Notes: generated by a model not told the origin, from the sequence alone. A stretch of DNA of 34,707 bases from Paracoccaceae bacterium (GCA_013373325.1 JABXIA010000101.1:1-34707); one strand, 5' to 3'. Positions 23,886 through 33,026 are shown, counted from the first letter of the stretch. Made by a program: numbers and translations.

Positions 23886-25778
23886 ATGGAAGAGTTTTTC
23901 TATCAGGCAACCATTTACCTGGGCGCTGCGGTCATCGCAGTGCCGCTGGCGGCACGTCTCGGCCTGGGATCGGTCCTGGGGTATCTTGCAGCCGGCATCG
24001 CAATCGGCCCTGTACTCGGCTTGACCGGTGCCGAAACCGAAGATCTGCGCCATTTTGCCGAGTTCGGCGTGGTGATGATGCTGTTCCTTATCGGGCTGGA
24101 GCTGGAACCCCGCGCGCTATGGGCAATGCGGGACAAGCTGATCGGCCTGGGCGGCATGCAGGTTACCGCGTCAACAGTTGTCTTGATGGGCGCGGCCATG
24201 GCCATGGGCCAGCCGTGGCATGTCAGCCTGGCGGTTGGGCTGGCGCTATCGCTGTCGTCCACCGCCATTGTGCTGCAGACACTATCGGAAAAGGGGCTGA
24301 TGCAGACCGGCGGCGGCCGCGCGGCTTTCTCGGTGCTGCTGACGCAGGATATTGCGGTGATCCCGATCCTCGCCTTTTTACCTCTTCTGGGCACCTACGC
24401 CATTCCGCAATTCTCCTCCGACGGCTCAATCAGCCGTGAAGCTGCGGGCGGGCACGGCGGCGGCCATGGATCCCTGTCACTGGTCGATGGGCTGCCCGGC
24501 TGGGCTGTTGCGCTGGTGACCCTGGCTGCGATCGCCCTCATCATCCTGGCAGGCATCTACCTGACCCGGCCGCTGTTCCGCTTCATCCACGCCTCAAACC
24601 TGCGCGAAATGTACACCGCGCTGGCGCTGATGATTGTGGTTGGCATTTCTTTTGTGATGACGCTGGTCGGCCTGTCGCCGGCGCTTGGCGCCTTCCTGGC
24701 GGGCGTGGTTCTGGCCAACTCCGAGTTCCGGCACGAGATGGAAAGCGACCTCAACCCATTCAAGGGGCTGTTGCTCGGACTGTTCTTCATCACCGTGGGG
24801 GCCGGCATCAATTACCGCCAGTTCCTGGCCGACCCCGGCGATCTGATCGGGCTGGCGCTGTTGGTGATCTTCGCCAAGGGGGTGGTGCTGTTTGCTGTCG
24901 GCCGTGCCTTCGGGCTGCGCCGGCGCCGGCTGTGGCTATTCACCCTCAGCCTGGCACAGGCCGGGGAATTCGGCTTTGTCCTGCTGGCGTTCTCCACCCA
25001 GCTAAACGTTATTCCCGCGGCGCTGTCAGAGAAACTGCTGCTGGTGATCGCGCTGTCTATGCTGATCACTCCGCTGTTGTTCATCGCCTATGATCTGCTG
25101 TCCAAGCGCATGGGAGAGCCGCTGCAGGCACCTGAACCGGACGAGATCGACGAAGAAGGGCCGGTGATCATCGCGGGCATCGGCCGTTTCGGGCAGATCG
25201 TCAACCGGCTGGTGCAGGCCAGCGGCTTCAAGACTGTTGTGCTTGATCACGATATGGAAGCGGTGCAACTGATGCGCCGCTTCGGAGTCAAAAGTTTCCT
25301 CGGCGACCCCACCCGCCCCGAACTCCTGAAGGCCGCAGGCATTGCAAAGGCCAAGGTCTTTGTGGTGGCGCTGGACGACCCGGAGGGCGTGGTGAAAATG
25401 GTTTCCTATGTGCGCCGCGCCTACCCCGACCTGCACATCATTGCCCGCGCCAAGGACCGCAATCACGTCTACGAGCTGTATCAGGCCGGCGCCGACGACA
25501 TCGTGCGCGAATTGTTCGACAGCTCAGTCCGCGCAGGCCGCTATGTGCTCGAAAACGTCGGCCTCAGCGAATATGAAGCGGCACAGGCGGCGCAGACCTT
25601 CTACAATCATGACCGCCAGAACTTGCGCGACCTGGCGCAGCACTGGATGCCGGGTGTGCCGGCCAGCCAGAACCCGGCCTATATTGAACGGGCGCAGGAG
25701 CTGGAAAAAGCAATCGAAAGCGCGATCTTCGAGATGGCCGAGAGAAAGCGAAAGAGGTCGTCGGAAGCCGCAGAATAA
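23886..25778 (+). CDS. CPA2-family cation:proton antiporter with RCK domain (KefB/KefC type)
   Basis: The 630-residue protein has an N-terminal Na+/H+ exchanger-type membrane domain of about 12 helices (residues 1-395; LGLGSVLGYLAAGIAIGP and FLIGLELEPRALW are family hallmarks). A cytoplasmic RCK/TrkA-N domain follows (about 415-535) with the dinucleotide motif GIGRFG and LGDPTRPELLKAAGI. This is the KefB/KefC/YbaL architecture for potassium or sodium efflux. A His/Gly-rich loop (GGHGGGHGS) lies between helices. The C-terminal 95 residues are helical and charged, unlike a KefG-type partner site. The ATG at 23886 (MEEFFYQA) is chosen because the frame open to 23850 adds 12 polar residues; no clear ribosome site is seen. 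Confidence 0.88.
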   Translation: MEEFFYQATIYLGAAVIAVPLAARLGLGSVLGYLAAGIAIGPVLGLTGAETEDLRHFAEFGVVMMLFLIGLELEPRALWAMRDKLIGLGGMQVTASTVVLMGAAMAMGQPWHVSLAVGLALSLSSTAIVLQTLSEKGLMQTGGGRAAFSVLLTQDIAVIPILAFLPLLGTYAIPQFSSDGSISREAAGGHGGGHGSLSLVDGLPGWAVALVTLAAIALIILAGIYLTRPLFRFIHASNLREMYTALALMIVVGISFVMTLVGLSPALGAFLAGVVLANSEFRHEMESDLNPFKGLLLGLFFITVGAGINYRQFLADPGDLIGLALLVIFAKGVVLFAVGRAFGLRRRRLWLFTLSLAQAGEFGFVLLAFSTQLNVIPAALSEKLLLVIALSMLITPLLFIAYDLLSKRMGEPLQAPEPDEIDEEGPVIIAGIGRFGQIVNRLVQASGFKTVVLDHDMEAVQLMRRFGVKSFLGDPTRPELLKAAGIAKAKVFVVALDDPEGVVKMVSYVRRAYPDLHIIARAKDRNHVYELYQAGADDIVRELFDSSVRAGRYVLENVGLSEYEAAQAAQTFYNHDRQNLRDLAQHWMPGVPASQNPAYIERAQELEKAIESAIFEMAERKRKRSSEAAE

Positions 25779-25779
25779 A

Positions 25780-25806
25780 AAAACCCCGGCATCAAGCCGG
25801 GGTTTT
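25780..25806. terminator. Bidirectional terminator between the antiporter gene and cobT
   Basis: AAAACCCCGGC (25780-25790) and GCCGGGGTTTT (25796-25806) form a perfect 11-bp stem with loop ATCAA. The A-run on one side and T-run on the other make it a rho-independent terminator in both directions, between convergent genes. Confidence 0.92.
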
Positions 25807-25831
25807 CCGTTTCATGGCATAGTCCAACGGA

Positions 25832-26848
25832 TCAGCCGTCCGAGACCCCGGCCTCGGCAAATGTGGCCATGCCGCTGTGGCAGGCAATGGCGCCCTTCAA
25901 GATCTGGATCGCCAGCGCCGCACCGGACGCTTCGCCCAGGCGCAGGCCCAGCGACAACAGCGGCTCCTTGCCAAGTTTTGCAAGCAACGCCGCGTGCGCG
26001 CCTTCGGCGCTTTGGTGGCCGGCAACCGTATGGTCCAGCGCTCCGTCGGCCGTTTGCAACAGGCACGCAGCCGCTGCGCAACAGATGAACCCGTCGAGGA
26101 TCACCGGAATGCGCAGCACACGGGCGGCAGCGATGGCGCCGGCCATTGCCGCGATTTCACGGCCGCCAAGGCAGGCCAGCGCATCCAGACCATCGCGGAT
26201 AGAATCCCGGTGCAACGCCACCCCCTCAGAAACAACCCTGGTTTTGTTGGCAAGACCCGCGTCGTCCACCCCGGTGCCGCGGCCGGTCCAGTCCGCGGCC
26301 TCACCCCCGAACAACGCGCAGGCCAGGGCTGCTGCCGGGGTGGTGTTGCCGATCCCCATCTCGCCAACCACCAGAAGATCCGCAGACGGATCCACAACGT
26401 CCCAACCAGCCTTCAGCGCTGTCAGCAGATCACCCTGGCTCATCGCGGCGCCTTTGGTGAAGTCGGCGGTCGGGCGGTCCAGCTCCAGCGCATGTACATC
26501 CATGCGGGCCCCGGCCAGCTTGGCCAGCTGGTTGATTGCAGCGCCGCCGTGCTCAAAGTTGATCACCATCTGCGCCGTCACTTCTGCCGGAAATGCCGAG
26601 ACCCCCTGCTCCATCACCCCATGATTGCCGGCAAACACAATAACCTGGGGCGCTGTGATTTCAGGCCGGTCGCTGCCCCGCCAGCCGCCGTACCATACCG
26701 CCAGATCCTCCAGCCGCCCTAGTGCGCCCGGCGGTTTTGTCAGCTGGCCATTGCGTGCCGCCGCACCGGCGACAGACGTTTGGTCCTGGGCCGGCGCGCC
26801 AGCCAGTGCGGCGCGGAAATCATCAAGGGAGGAAAGCTGTGGCAGCAT
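25832..26848 (-). CDS. cobT: Nicotinate-nucleotide--dimethylbenzimidazole phosphoribosyltransferase CobT
   Basis: CobT makes alpha-ribazole phosphate, the lower-ligand precursor of cobalamin, from nicotinate mononucleotide and dimethylbenzimidazole. The 338-residue length and motifs fit: [14 protein letters not shown] near the N-terminus, [38 protein letters not shown], and [12 protein letters not shown], whose Glu (about residue 306) matches the catalytic glutamate. The start at 26848 ([15 protein letters not shown]) is chosen from family length; an ATG six codons upstream is possible, and the long frame beyond it is the shadow of cobS. It is divergent from cobS with a 100-bp gap that is too short for a full cobalamin riboswitch. 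Confidence 0.94.
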   Translation of the reverse strand: MLPQLSSLDDFRAALAGAPAQDQTSVAGAAARNGQLTKPPGALGRLEDLAVWYGGWRGSDRPEITAPQVIVFAGNHGVMEQGVSAFPAEVTAQMVINFEHGGAAINQLAKLAGARMDVHALELDRPTADFTKGAAMSQGDLLTALKAGWDVVDPSADLLVVGEMGIGNTTPAAALACALFGGEAADWTGRGTGVDDAGLANKTRVVSEGVALHRDSIRDGLDALACLGGREIAAMAGAIAAARVLRIPVILDGFICCAAAACLLQTADGALDHTVAGHQSAEGAHAALLAKLGKEPLLSLGLRLGEASGAALAIQILKGAIACHSGMATFAEAGVSDG

Positions 26849-26948
26849 GTGAAAGCCACGTTGCATCTGAGTGGTGGACGCGGATAAAGCGGATTGACCC
26901 TCTTTAACCGCTAGCAGCCCCGCCGCAAGCACTGCAATAGGCCCGCGA

Positions 26949-27707
26949 ATGCGAAAAAACGACATACAGCCAAAAGACATCCTGCTGGCACTGGTGCTGC
27001 TGACCAGGCTGCCGCTGCCGCAATTGCCGCCGCAAGCATTCCAGCGGCAGGCCAAGGCGGTTTGGGCCTTTCCTCTGGCTGGCCTTGCGGTTGCCCTGCC
27101 TGCGGTGCTGCTGGCGGCGCTGGCGCTGGCTGCCGGGCTGCCTGCCATGGTGGCCGCGGGTCTGGCGCTGGCAGTGCAGGTGATGCTGACCGGCGCCATG
27201 CATGAGGACGGGTTGGCCGATACCGCCGACGGGCTTTGGGGCGGGTTCACCCGCGAACGGCGGCTGGAGATCATGAAGGACAGCCGCATCGGGGCCTATG
27301 GGGTGATCGCACTGATCCTGGGCCTGGGCCTGCGCTGGAGCGGTCTGGCAGCGCTGTTTGCATCCGCCGGTGTCTGGCCGCTTCTGACTCTCGCCATGCT
27401 GAGCCGGGCCGTGATGCCGGTCTTGATGACAGTGCTTCCCAACGCCCGTTCCGCAGGGCTGTCTCAGACTGTCGGACGCCCTGGCACTCTCCCGTGCCTT
27501 TTGGCCGCGGGAATGGCCATCTCCTTGTCGCTGCCGATTGTCGGCGGCACTGCATTTGCCGCGGCTGCGGTAATGGGTGCGACTGCGGCCGGGCTGGGCC
27601 GGGTGGCAAAGGCCAAAATCGGTGGCCAGACCGGCGATATCCTTGGCGCTTCCCAGCAAGTTGCTGAGATTGCAGGCTTGCTTACCTTGCTTGCACTCTG
27701 CAGCTAG
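26949..27707 (+). CDS. cobS: Adenosylcobinamide-GDP ribazoletransferase CobS (CobV)
   Basis: This membrane enzyme joins adenosylcobinamide-GDP and alpha-ribazole (phosphate), the last joining step of cobalamin assembly, and so uses the product of the divergent cobT. The 252-residue protein has an N-terminal LTRLPLP segment, about six to seven hydrophobic helices, and the conserved acidic motifs [15 protein letters not shown] (residues 85-99) and [13 protein letters not shown] (105-120). The start ATG at 26949 has only a weak TAGG upstream. Confidence 0.93.
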   Translation: MRKNDIQPKDILLALVLLTRLPLPQLPPQAFQRQAKAVWAFPLAGLAVALPAVLLAALALAAGLPAMVAAGLALAVQVMLTGAMHEDGLADTADGLWGGFTRERRLEIMKDSRIGAYGVIALILGLGLRWSGLAALFASAGVWPLLTLAMLSRAVMPVLMTVLPNARSAGLSQTVGRPGTLPCLLAAGMAISLSLPIVGGTAFAAAAVMGATAAGLGRVAKAKIGGQTGDILGASQQVAEIAGLLTLLALCS

Positions 27708-27723
27708 GCTGCTTTCAAACACG

Positions 27724-27753
27724 AAAAAAGGCCGCGCCCTTTCAGGCACGGCC
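27724..27753 (-). terminator. Rho-independent terminator after carD
   Basis: On the minus strand GGCCGTGCC pairs with GGCGCGGCC (one T-G wobble) around TGAAAG and is followed by TTTTTTC. On the plus strand the same pair would be a C-A mismatch and no T-run follows, so the element is built for the carD direction. It starts 27 bases after the carD stop. Confidence 0.8.
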
Positions 27754-27779
27754 CTCTCAATACGAATTCATCGCAATAG

Positions 27780-28289
27780 TCAGGCAGCGCGGGAGGTGAG
27801 GACCTCATCCACCTGCTTTGCAGCAGCAATTTCATCATTACCGGAAACGGCAGCCACTTCACGGGTCAGGCGCTCCAGCGCGGCTTCATACAGCTGACGC
27901 TCGGAATAGCTCTGCTCGCGCTGGTCGTCAGTGCGGTGCAGGTCGCGCACCACTTCAGCGATCGAGATCAGATCGCCCGAGTTGATCTTCTGCTCATACT
28001 CCTGTGCGCGGCGCGACCACATGGCGCGTTTGACCTTGGCCTTGCCTTTCAGCGTTTTCATCGCCTGGGCAATCACGTCCGGCGAGCTGAGGGAGCGCAT
28101 ACCCACTTCGGTCGCCTTGTTGGTCGGCACCCGCAGGGTCATTTTGTCCTTTTCAAAGGTGATCACGAAAAGCTCCAGCGCAAAGCCGGCCACTTCCTGC
28201 TCCTCGATCGAGATGATCTGGCCGACGCCATGCGCCGGGTAGACCACATAATCATTGGGGCGGAATTCGAGCTTCTTCGACTTGGTCAT
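27780..28289 (-). CDS. CarD family transcriptional regulator
   Basis: The 169-residue protein has an N-terminal CarD/CdnL/TRCF-type RNA-polymerase-interacting domain (about residues 9-65: FRPNDYVVYPAHGVGQI, then FVITFEKDKMTLRVP) and a C-terminal helical DNA-contacting domain (75-165: RRAQEYEQKINSGDLISIAEVVRDL). CarD proteins bind the polymerase beta subunit and stabilise the open promoter complex, notably at rRNA promoters. GAGGAAG precedes the ATG at 28289. The gene has its own terminator and a 300-bp gap upstream, so it is probably a single-gene unit. Confidence 0.94.
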   Translation of the reverse strand: MTKSKKLEFRPNDYVVYPAHGVGQIISIEEQEVAGFALELFVITFEKDKMTLRVPTNKATEVGMRSLSSPDVIAQAMKTLKGKAKVKRAMWSRRAQEYEQKINSGDLISIAEVVRDLHRTDDQREQSYSERQLYEAALERLTREVAAVSGNDEIAAAKQVDEVLTSRAA

Positions 28290-28589
28290 ACAGGTTCTTC
28301 CTCACTCATGGCCGGGCGGCACCGGCACTGTGGCGGAAAAAATCTCCAGTCCCGGTCAGTTCAGTTTGACCAGCTCTCAGGACACTTTCTCCGCAGAAAT
28401 ACCGCCCATTATGCGCGCCACTGCTACGGCGCACCGGGGGCGGACTCCGATTGTTTATGTCTATTGTGGTTTAAGTATACCATAAAAAAGGGCCGCCCGA
28501 AAGGCGGCCTGCTGGCAAGGGCCCGTGAAAACCCGCACCATTACGGCGGTTTTCCGCACAAATGCGGCATAGCCGCGCGAGGCAGAGAA
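28290..28589. other. Intergenic region between carD and fdxA
   Basis: No gene is seen in these 300 bases. They must hold the carD promoter (minus strand) and they contain the fdxA-side terminator at 28484. A short inverted repeat GGTCA / TGACC (28354-28371) lies 65-82 bp upstream of the carD start, but I cannot assign it. A second small hairpin (CCGCA / TGCGG near 28554-28567) lies just after fdxA. Confidence 0.5.
28484..28509 (-). terminator. Rho-independent terminator downstream of fdxA
   Basis: GGCCGCC (28491-28497) and GGCGGCC (28503-28509) form a perfect 7-bp stem with a 5-base loop. On the minus strand it is followed by CTTTTTTATG. It lies about 80 bases after the fdxA stop and would end the minus-strand message coming from the helicase and ferredoxin genes. 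Confidence 0.75.
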
Positions 28590-28928
28590 TCAGCCGCCTT
28601 CGCCGGGCGCCTCGGAGAAATACTTCTCCATCTTGCCCTCTTCACCGTCGCGCTCCTCATACCCGGGCATTGGGTCTTTCTTGGAGACAATCACCGGCCA
28701 CAGCTCCGCATACTTGCGGTTGAACTCGACCCATTTGTCCATGTCCGGCTCAGTGTCCGGTCGGATTGCGTCAGCCGGGCATTCCGGTTCGCAAACGCCG
28801 CAGTCGATGCATTCGTCGGGATGGATCACAAGGGTGTTCTCGCCCTCATAGAAACAGTCCACCGGGCATACCTCGACACAGTCGGTGTATTTGCAGGCGA
28901 TGCAGTTTTCCGTCACGACATAGGTCAT
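28590..28928 (-). CDS. fdxA: Seven-iron ferredoxin FdxA
   Basis: The 112-residue electron carrier has the 7Fe ferredoxin pattern: Cys9, Cys17 and Cys50 for a 3Fe-4S cluster and Cys21, Cys40, Cys43 and Cys46 for a 4Fe-4S cluster, within [18 protein letters not shown] and [12 protein letters not shown]. The C-terminal extension with [15 protein letters not shown] is typical of the Azotobacter FdI/FdxA type. It lies 62 bases after the S4-protein gene and may be partly co-transcribed with it. The redox partner is unknown. Confidence 0.95.
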   Translation of the reverse strand: MTYVVTENCIACKYTDCVEVCPVDCFYEGENTLVIHPDECIDCGVCEPECPADAIRPDTEPDMDKWVEFNRKYAELWPVIVSKKDPMPGYEERDGEEGKMEKYFSEAPGEGG

Positions 28929-28990
28929 TGTACCGAGTCCCGTTATCCGTTTGCGCCTAGCTAATCCAGACGCGGCTGCACTTCAAGGCG

Positions 28991-29365
28991 TCAATAGCCC
29001 TCTGGCTTGCGGGTAAGATCAAGCGCCCTGCGGGCTTTTTTGTCCGGGCGGCCTTTTCCCTCGAACTTCGGATTGGCCGGAACTTTTTCCTGCTTTTCCG
29101 TCATGTCGAAGTACAGCGCCTGTGCTTCCGGCGCCGGGCCGCGGCGTGCGCCGATGGCCTCCACCCGCACCACGCGGATCACTTTTGCCTGAGCGAAGGT
29201 CAGAACGTCACCCCGGGTGACGCTCTGAGCCGGTTTCAGTGCCTTGGTGCCGTTGAGGCGCACATGGCCCGCACTGACCTGTTTTGCGGCCAGGCTGCGG
29301 GTCTTGAAGAACCGCGCATGCCACAGCCACTTATCGATGCGGATCTTGGGCGCCCCCTCAGTCAT
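28991..29365 (-). CDS. S4-domain RNA-binding protein (Hsp15/HslR-like)
   Basis: The 124-residue protein has an N-terminal S4 RNA-binding domain (about residues 8-68: IRIDKWLWHARFFKTRSLAA, HVRLNGTKALKPAQSVTRGD) and a basic C-terminal tail rich in Lys/Arg (95-122). Hsp15 of Escherichia coli, with the same layout, binds free 50S subunits carrying stalled peptidyl-tRNA. The gene starts 7 bases after the helicase stop, a tight operon link that suggests a shared RNA or ribosome role. Confidence 0.9.
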   Translation of the reverse strand: MTEGAPKIRIDKWLWHARFFKTRSLAAKQVSAGHVRLNGTKALKPAQSVTRGDVLTFAQAKVIRVVRVEAIGARRGPAPEAQALYFDMTEKQEKVPANPKFEGKGRPDKKARRALDLTRKPEGY

Positions 29366-29372
29366 GGCCGGG

Positions 29373-32330
29373 TCAGTCGCCCTGCTTCAACCCCATCAGC
29401 GCAGCGGCAAAGGGGTTGTCGGGGTCGATCTGCTTTTCTTTCTTGGCGGGACGCGAGGAATAGGTCTTGGCGCCCTGATCCTGACGCGGACCGCCCTTAC
29501 GGCCCGGCTTGCCCCGGCCGCCGTCACGGTCGCCGCCTTTGGCGCCGCGCGGCTTGCCCTTGCCGCCGGGCTTGCCGTCGCCCTGCGGGCGGCGGTTCTG
29601 CTGGCGCTGGCCGCCGCCTTGGCGTCCGCCGCGGTTGCCGCCCCAGGTAAAGGTGAAGAATACCTCAACCTCCGGCGCGTCGACGCCCGCATCAGCAGCT
29701 TCGCCAACCGGGGTTTCATCCGCGGCCGTTTCCGCAACAGGCGCCTCGGCTGCCGGCTCAGCCGGCTCCTCGGCGATGGGGGCAACGCCCTCGTCCGCGA
29801 TCGCTTCGGTGCCGGCAGGCACATCCGCCGGCGCAGGCTCGCCCTCAACGGCCGGCGCCGCGGCCGGGGTGTTCTCTGCCTCTGCGGCGGCATCCATCAC
29901 CGGCTGCCCTTCGGCAGGCGTGCTGGTTTCAGCCACCACGGCATCGGCCGGCTTCACCTTCTCGCGCTCGCCCTTCTCGGCCTTGTAGCCCAGGCCCTGC
30001 ATCAGATCGGCGAACTGCTCCAGCGTCATGCCGGTGATCGACAGCATGTCGGCCTTGGCTTCAAAGCCGCCCCGGCTGTCTTCGCTGCGCAGCATGTCGG
30101 CCAGGCGTTCCAGCATGTCGATACGGATCATCCGCTCGCCTGCCGCCCGGTAGCCGGACATGGTGTCATAGCCTTCGGGCGCATCCTTGATCGACGGCAC
30201 CGTGACCAGCCCCGGGGGCGGTGCCTCCGGGAAGTCCTGCAAGCCATTGGCCAGCGACCACAGCACCAGGCGCAGACGTGTCGGCGCGGGCTTCAGCAGC
30301 AGAGGCATAAAAATGGTGAACTGGCCGAACCGGATGCCATGCTTGCGCAGCGCGCCGCGGGCGTCCTGATCCAGGTCCTTGACCTCCTGCGCCACGCCCG
30401 CACGGGGCAGCACGCCGAGGTTCTCGACCATGCGGAATGCAAAACCGCGGGCAAGGCCGGTCAGTTCTTCGTCTTTCTGCAGATTCAAAAGCGGCTCGAA
30501 CAGCGCGTTGATCTTGCGGGTGATGAAATGCAGCAGGCGGCGTTCGACCTTCTGGGCCACATCCGGCCCTGCGGCCTCATCCACGAAAACCTCGATCTGC
30601 GGGTTCAGCGCATCGGCGCCGGCAACCAGCTTGCCCACCGCCTGCTCGCCCCACATCAGGCCGCCCTGCTCGGTAAAATCGATCTCGGTATCGGGTGCGT
30701 TGTAGAACCGGTCCGCACGCAGATGGAATTGCGGCGCCAATGCCTGCAGCGAGGCCGCCTTGAGGGCCTTTGCCTCGGTGCCTTGCGCAGCTTTGTCCGG
30801 GCTGAACCGGAACCCCTCCAGACGGCCGACGAATTCACCTTCGACCGTCACTTCACCCTTGTCATTCACTTCGGCCAAAAGGGCCTCCTTCTGTTTGAGC
30901 CGCCGCAACAGCACAGACGTGCGCCGGTCCACAAATCGCTGAGTCAAACGCTCATGCAGAGCATCCGACAACCTGTCTTCTACAGCGCGCGTCTCCCCGC
31001 GCCAATGGCTTTCGTCACTCAGCCAGCCATTCCGCTGCGCGACATATGTCCACGTCCGGATAAATGCCAGACGCTTAGACAATGTGTCGATGTTTCCGTC
31101 GGTGCGGTCAATCCGCTTTATCTGGCGGGCCATCCAATCGTCCGGCACCACTCCGCCGCCGTGCAGATGCTCGAAAATCACCCCCAGAAGCGACGTGTGT
31201 TCAGCATGGCTGATACCGCGGAAATCCGGGATCCGGCAGACATCCCACAGCAGTTTCACCGACTGCGCGTTGGTGGTGCGCGAGATGACGGCGGATTCCC
31301 GCGACAGCATTTTCAGCGCACCCAGATCATCGGCCTCGCGCGCCTTGATCAGGTTCTCGTTCGAAGGGTTTGATTCGAGCGAATTGATCAGCGCCTCAAC
31401 CGAGCCGAATTGCAGATCGGCAGAGCGCCAGTTGAGTTTCTTCAGCGGTGTGAACTGATGGTTCATAATGGCCGATGCGGTGCCCTCATCCAAGGGTCGG
31501 GCATCGCCGGTGACGCCAAAGGTACCGTGGCTCATCCCCCTGCCGGCGCGGCCTGCGATCTGGGCCAGTTCATTGGGGGCCAGTTCGCGCATCCGGCGGC
31601 CGTCGAACTTGGTGGTGGAGGAGAAAGCCACATGGTCGATATCGAGATTGAGCCCCATGCCGATGGCGTCGGTCGCGACCAGAAAATCAACCTCGCCATT
31701 CTGATAGAGCGCCACCTGCGCGTTGCGTGTCCGGGGGGAGAGCGCTCCCATCACCACCGCTGCGCCGCCTTTCTGGCGGCGGATCAGCTCTGCAATCGCA
31801 TAGACATTATCAACCGAAAACCCGACAATTGCGGTGCGGGACGGCATCCGGCTTATCTTTTTCGAACCTGTATAGACCAGATCGGACATCCGGTCGCGAC
31901 GGACGAATTCGACACCCGTCACCAGCGCCGAGATCGGTCCGCGCATGGTGTCTGCGCCCAGAAACAGCGTCTCATGAGTACCGCGGGCGCGCAGCAGCCG
32001 GTCTGTGAACACATGACCGCGCTCCGGGTCGGCACACAGCTGGATTTCGTCGATGGCCAGGAAATCGCAGCCCATGCCCTCCGGCATCGCCTCCACGGTG
32101 CAGATCCAGTACTGCGCCCGCGGCGGCACGATGCGTTCCTCGCCGGTGACCAGCGCCACGACTGACGGGCCGCGCGCCGCCACCACCTTGTCATAGACTT
32201 CCCGCGCCAAAAGGCGCAGCGGAAAGCCCATCACCCCGGTGCGGTAGCCCAGCATCCGTTCGATGGCATAGTGGGTCTTTCCGGTGTTGGTCGGGCCCAG
32301 AACGGCCACGATCCGCGATGCGCTTGCCAT
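29373..32330 (-). CDS. SUV3-like superfamily 2 RNA helicase with long disordered tail
   Basis: The 985-residue protein has the Suv3/SUPV3L1 helicase core known from mitochondria and alphaproteobacteria: Walker A GPTNTGKT (12-19), DEIQ box (94-97), VATDAIGMGLNLDIDHV (218-234) and QIAGRAGRG (257-265). A long middle region of helical and accessory domains follows. From about 795 the chain is low-complexity: first Ala/Glu/Pro-rich and acidic, then Gly/Arg/Lys-rich (about 895-970; GGNRGGRQGGGQRQQNRRP) like RNA-binding RGG tails. The start at 32330 (MASASRIVAVLG) is chosen because the core begins there; 16 more residues upstream would run toward the TPR gene. It sits 28 bases after a TPR-protein gene and 7 before the S4 gene. 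Confidence 0.88.
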   Translation of the reverse strand: MASASRIVAVLGPTNTGKTHYAIERMLGYRTGVMGFPLRLLAREVYDKVVAARGPSVVALVTGEERIVPPRAQYWICTVEAMPEGMGCDFLAIDEIQLCADPERGHVFTDRLLRARGTHETLFLGADTMRGPISALVTGVEFVRRDRMSDLVYTGSKKISRMPSRTAIVGFSVDNVYAIAELIRRQKGGAAVVMGALSPRTRNAQVALYQNGEVDFLVATDAIGMGLNLDIDHVAFSSTTKFDGRRMRELAPNELAQIAGRAGRGMSHGTFGVTGDARPLDEGTASAIMNHQFTPLKKLNWRSADLQFGSVEALINSLESNPSNENLIKAREADDLGALKMLSRESAVISRTTNAQSVKLLWDVCRIPDFRGISHAEHTSLLGVIFEHLHGGGVVPDDWMARQIKRIDRTDGNIDTLSKRLAFIRTWTYVAQRNGWLSDESHWRGETRAVEDRLSDALHERLTQRFVDRRTSVLLRRLKQKEALLAEVNDKGEVTVEGEFVGRLEGFRFSPDKAAQGTEAKALKAASLQALAPQFHLRADRFYNAPDTEIDFTEQGGLMWGEQAVGKLVAGADALNPQIEVFVDEAAGPDVAQKVERRLLHFITRKINALFEPLLNLQKDEELTGLARGFAFRMVENLGVLPRAGVAQEVKDLDQDARGALRKHGIRFGQFTIFMPLLLKPAPTRLRLVLWSLANGLQDFPEAPPPGLVTVPSIKDAPEGYDTMSGYRAAGERMIRIDMLERLADMLRSEDSRGGFEAKADMLSITGMTLEQFADLMQGLGYKAEKGEREKVKPADAVVAETSTPAEGQPVMDAAAEAENTPAAAPAVEGEPAPADVPAGTEAIADEGVAPIAEEPAEPAAEAPVAETAADETPVGEAADAGVDAPEVEVFFTFTWGGNRGGRQGGGQRQQNRRPQGDGKPGGKGKPRGAKGGDRDGGRGKPGRKGGPRQDQGAKTYSSRPAKKEKQIDPDNPFAAALMGLKQGD

Positions 32331-32358
32331 AACTTCAGCCCCCGCGCCCCAGCGGGGC

Positions 32359-32925
32359 TTACAGTTCCCTGCCCTCAACCGAGGGCCTCAGACGTTCGAG
32401 GGCGCTGCTTACTTCCTCGTGGTGCGGATGTATAGCCTTGGCGCGCTGGTAGGCCTCATAGGCGCGCTCCGGCTGGCGGAATTGCTCAAACACCACGCCC
32501 AGCGCATAAATCGCGTTGTAGTCCTGCGGGTTCAAAGCCAATGACCGCTCCAAATCCGCGATAGACGGCCCGTAGAGCCCGATCTCGAAATAGACCCGCG
32601 CGCGTTCATACCAGCCGCGGGCAAAGCCAGGCGCGTGATCGGTCAGCGCGGTCAGATGCTCCACCGCCTCCTGCAGGTCCCCGCGCTCCATCGCATCGCG
32701 CCCCCGCCGCAGCAGCAGGTCCATTGAAGGAGAGCCGCTTCTGGCCCACAGTGCCTGCAGCTCGCGGTCAATCGCGGCGGCTTCAGACGCTTCCGCCTGC
32801 GCCAGGTCCTGCAGCAGCACGTCGGCGGACAGCACCTGCGCAGTGCTGCTGAAGGGCAGGCACAGCGCCGTCATGGCCGCCGTTGCCGCCACGATAGCTT
32901 TGAGCTTTGGGAAATTTGCCACCAT
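32359..32925 (-). CDS. TPR-repeat protein with signal peptide
   Basis: The 188-residue protein has a signal sequence (residues 1-29, KLKAIVAATAAMTALCLPF, cleavage near STAQ) and about three tetratricopeptide repeats between residues 70 and 180 (DAMERGDLQEAVEHLTALTD, YFEIGLYGPSIADLERSLAL, GVVFEQFRQPERAYEAYQRA). Such proteins are periplasmic scaffolds; no partner is identified. GGGAG precedes the ATG at 32925. It is the first gene of the minus-strand run ending at fdxA. Confidence 0.88.
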   Translation of the reverse strand: MVANFPKLKAIVAATAAMTALCLPFSSTAQVLSADVLLQDLAQAEASEAAAIDRELQALWARSGSPSMDLLLRRGRDAMERGDLQEAVEHLTALTDHAPGFARGWYERARVYFEIGLYGPSIADLERSLALNPQDYNAIYALGVVFEQFRQPERAYEAYQRAKAIHPHHEEVSSALERLRPSVEGREL

Positions 32926-32991
32926 GATGCTCCCAGTGTAATCCCGCGCGCTGCATTTACCAGTAATAGCTGCTATGGCTTCACAGGTTTG

Positions 32992-33000
32992 TGCTATAAG
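32992..33000 (+). promoter_or_regulatory. Possible extended -10 promoter for the SCP2 gene
   Basis: TGCTATAAG matches an extended -10 element (TGn plus TATAAG) 27 bases before the SCP2 start codon. No good -35 hexamer is present at the usual distance, so the call is tentative. The 101-bp gap is shared with the divergent TPR gene. Confidence 0.35.
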
Positions 33001-33026
33001 GCGCGCAAAACAGATTGAGGATCAAG

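Noticed and set aside
26849-26948. Cobalamin riboswitch between cobT and cobS
   Set aside because: The gap is only 100 bases and I see no B12-box-like sequence.
29244-31373. 709-residue open frame on the plus strand opposite the helicase gene
   Set aside because: It is antisense to a clear SUV3-like helicase and has low-complexity Arg/Leu/His composition with no ribosome site.
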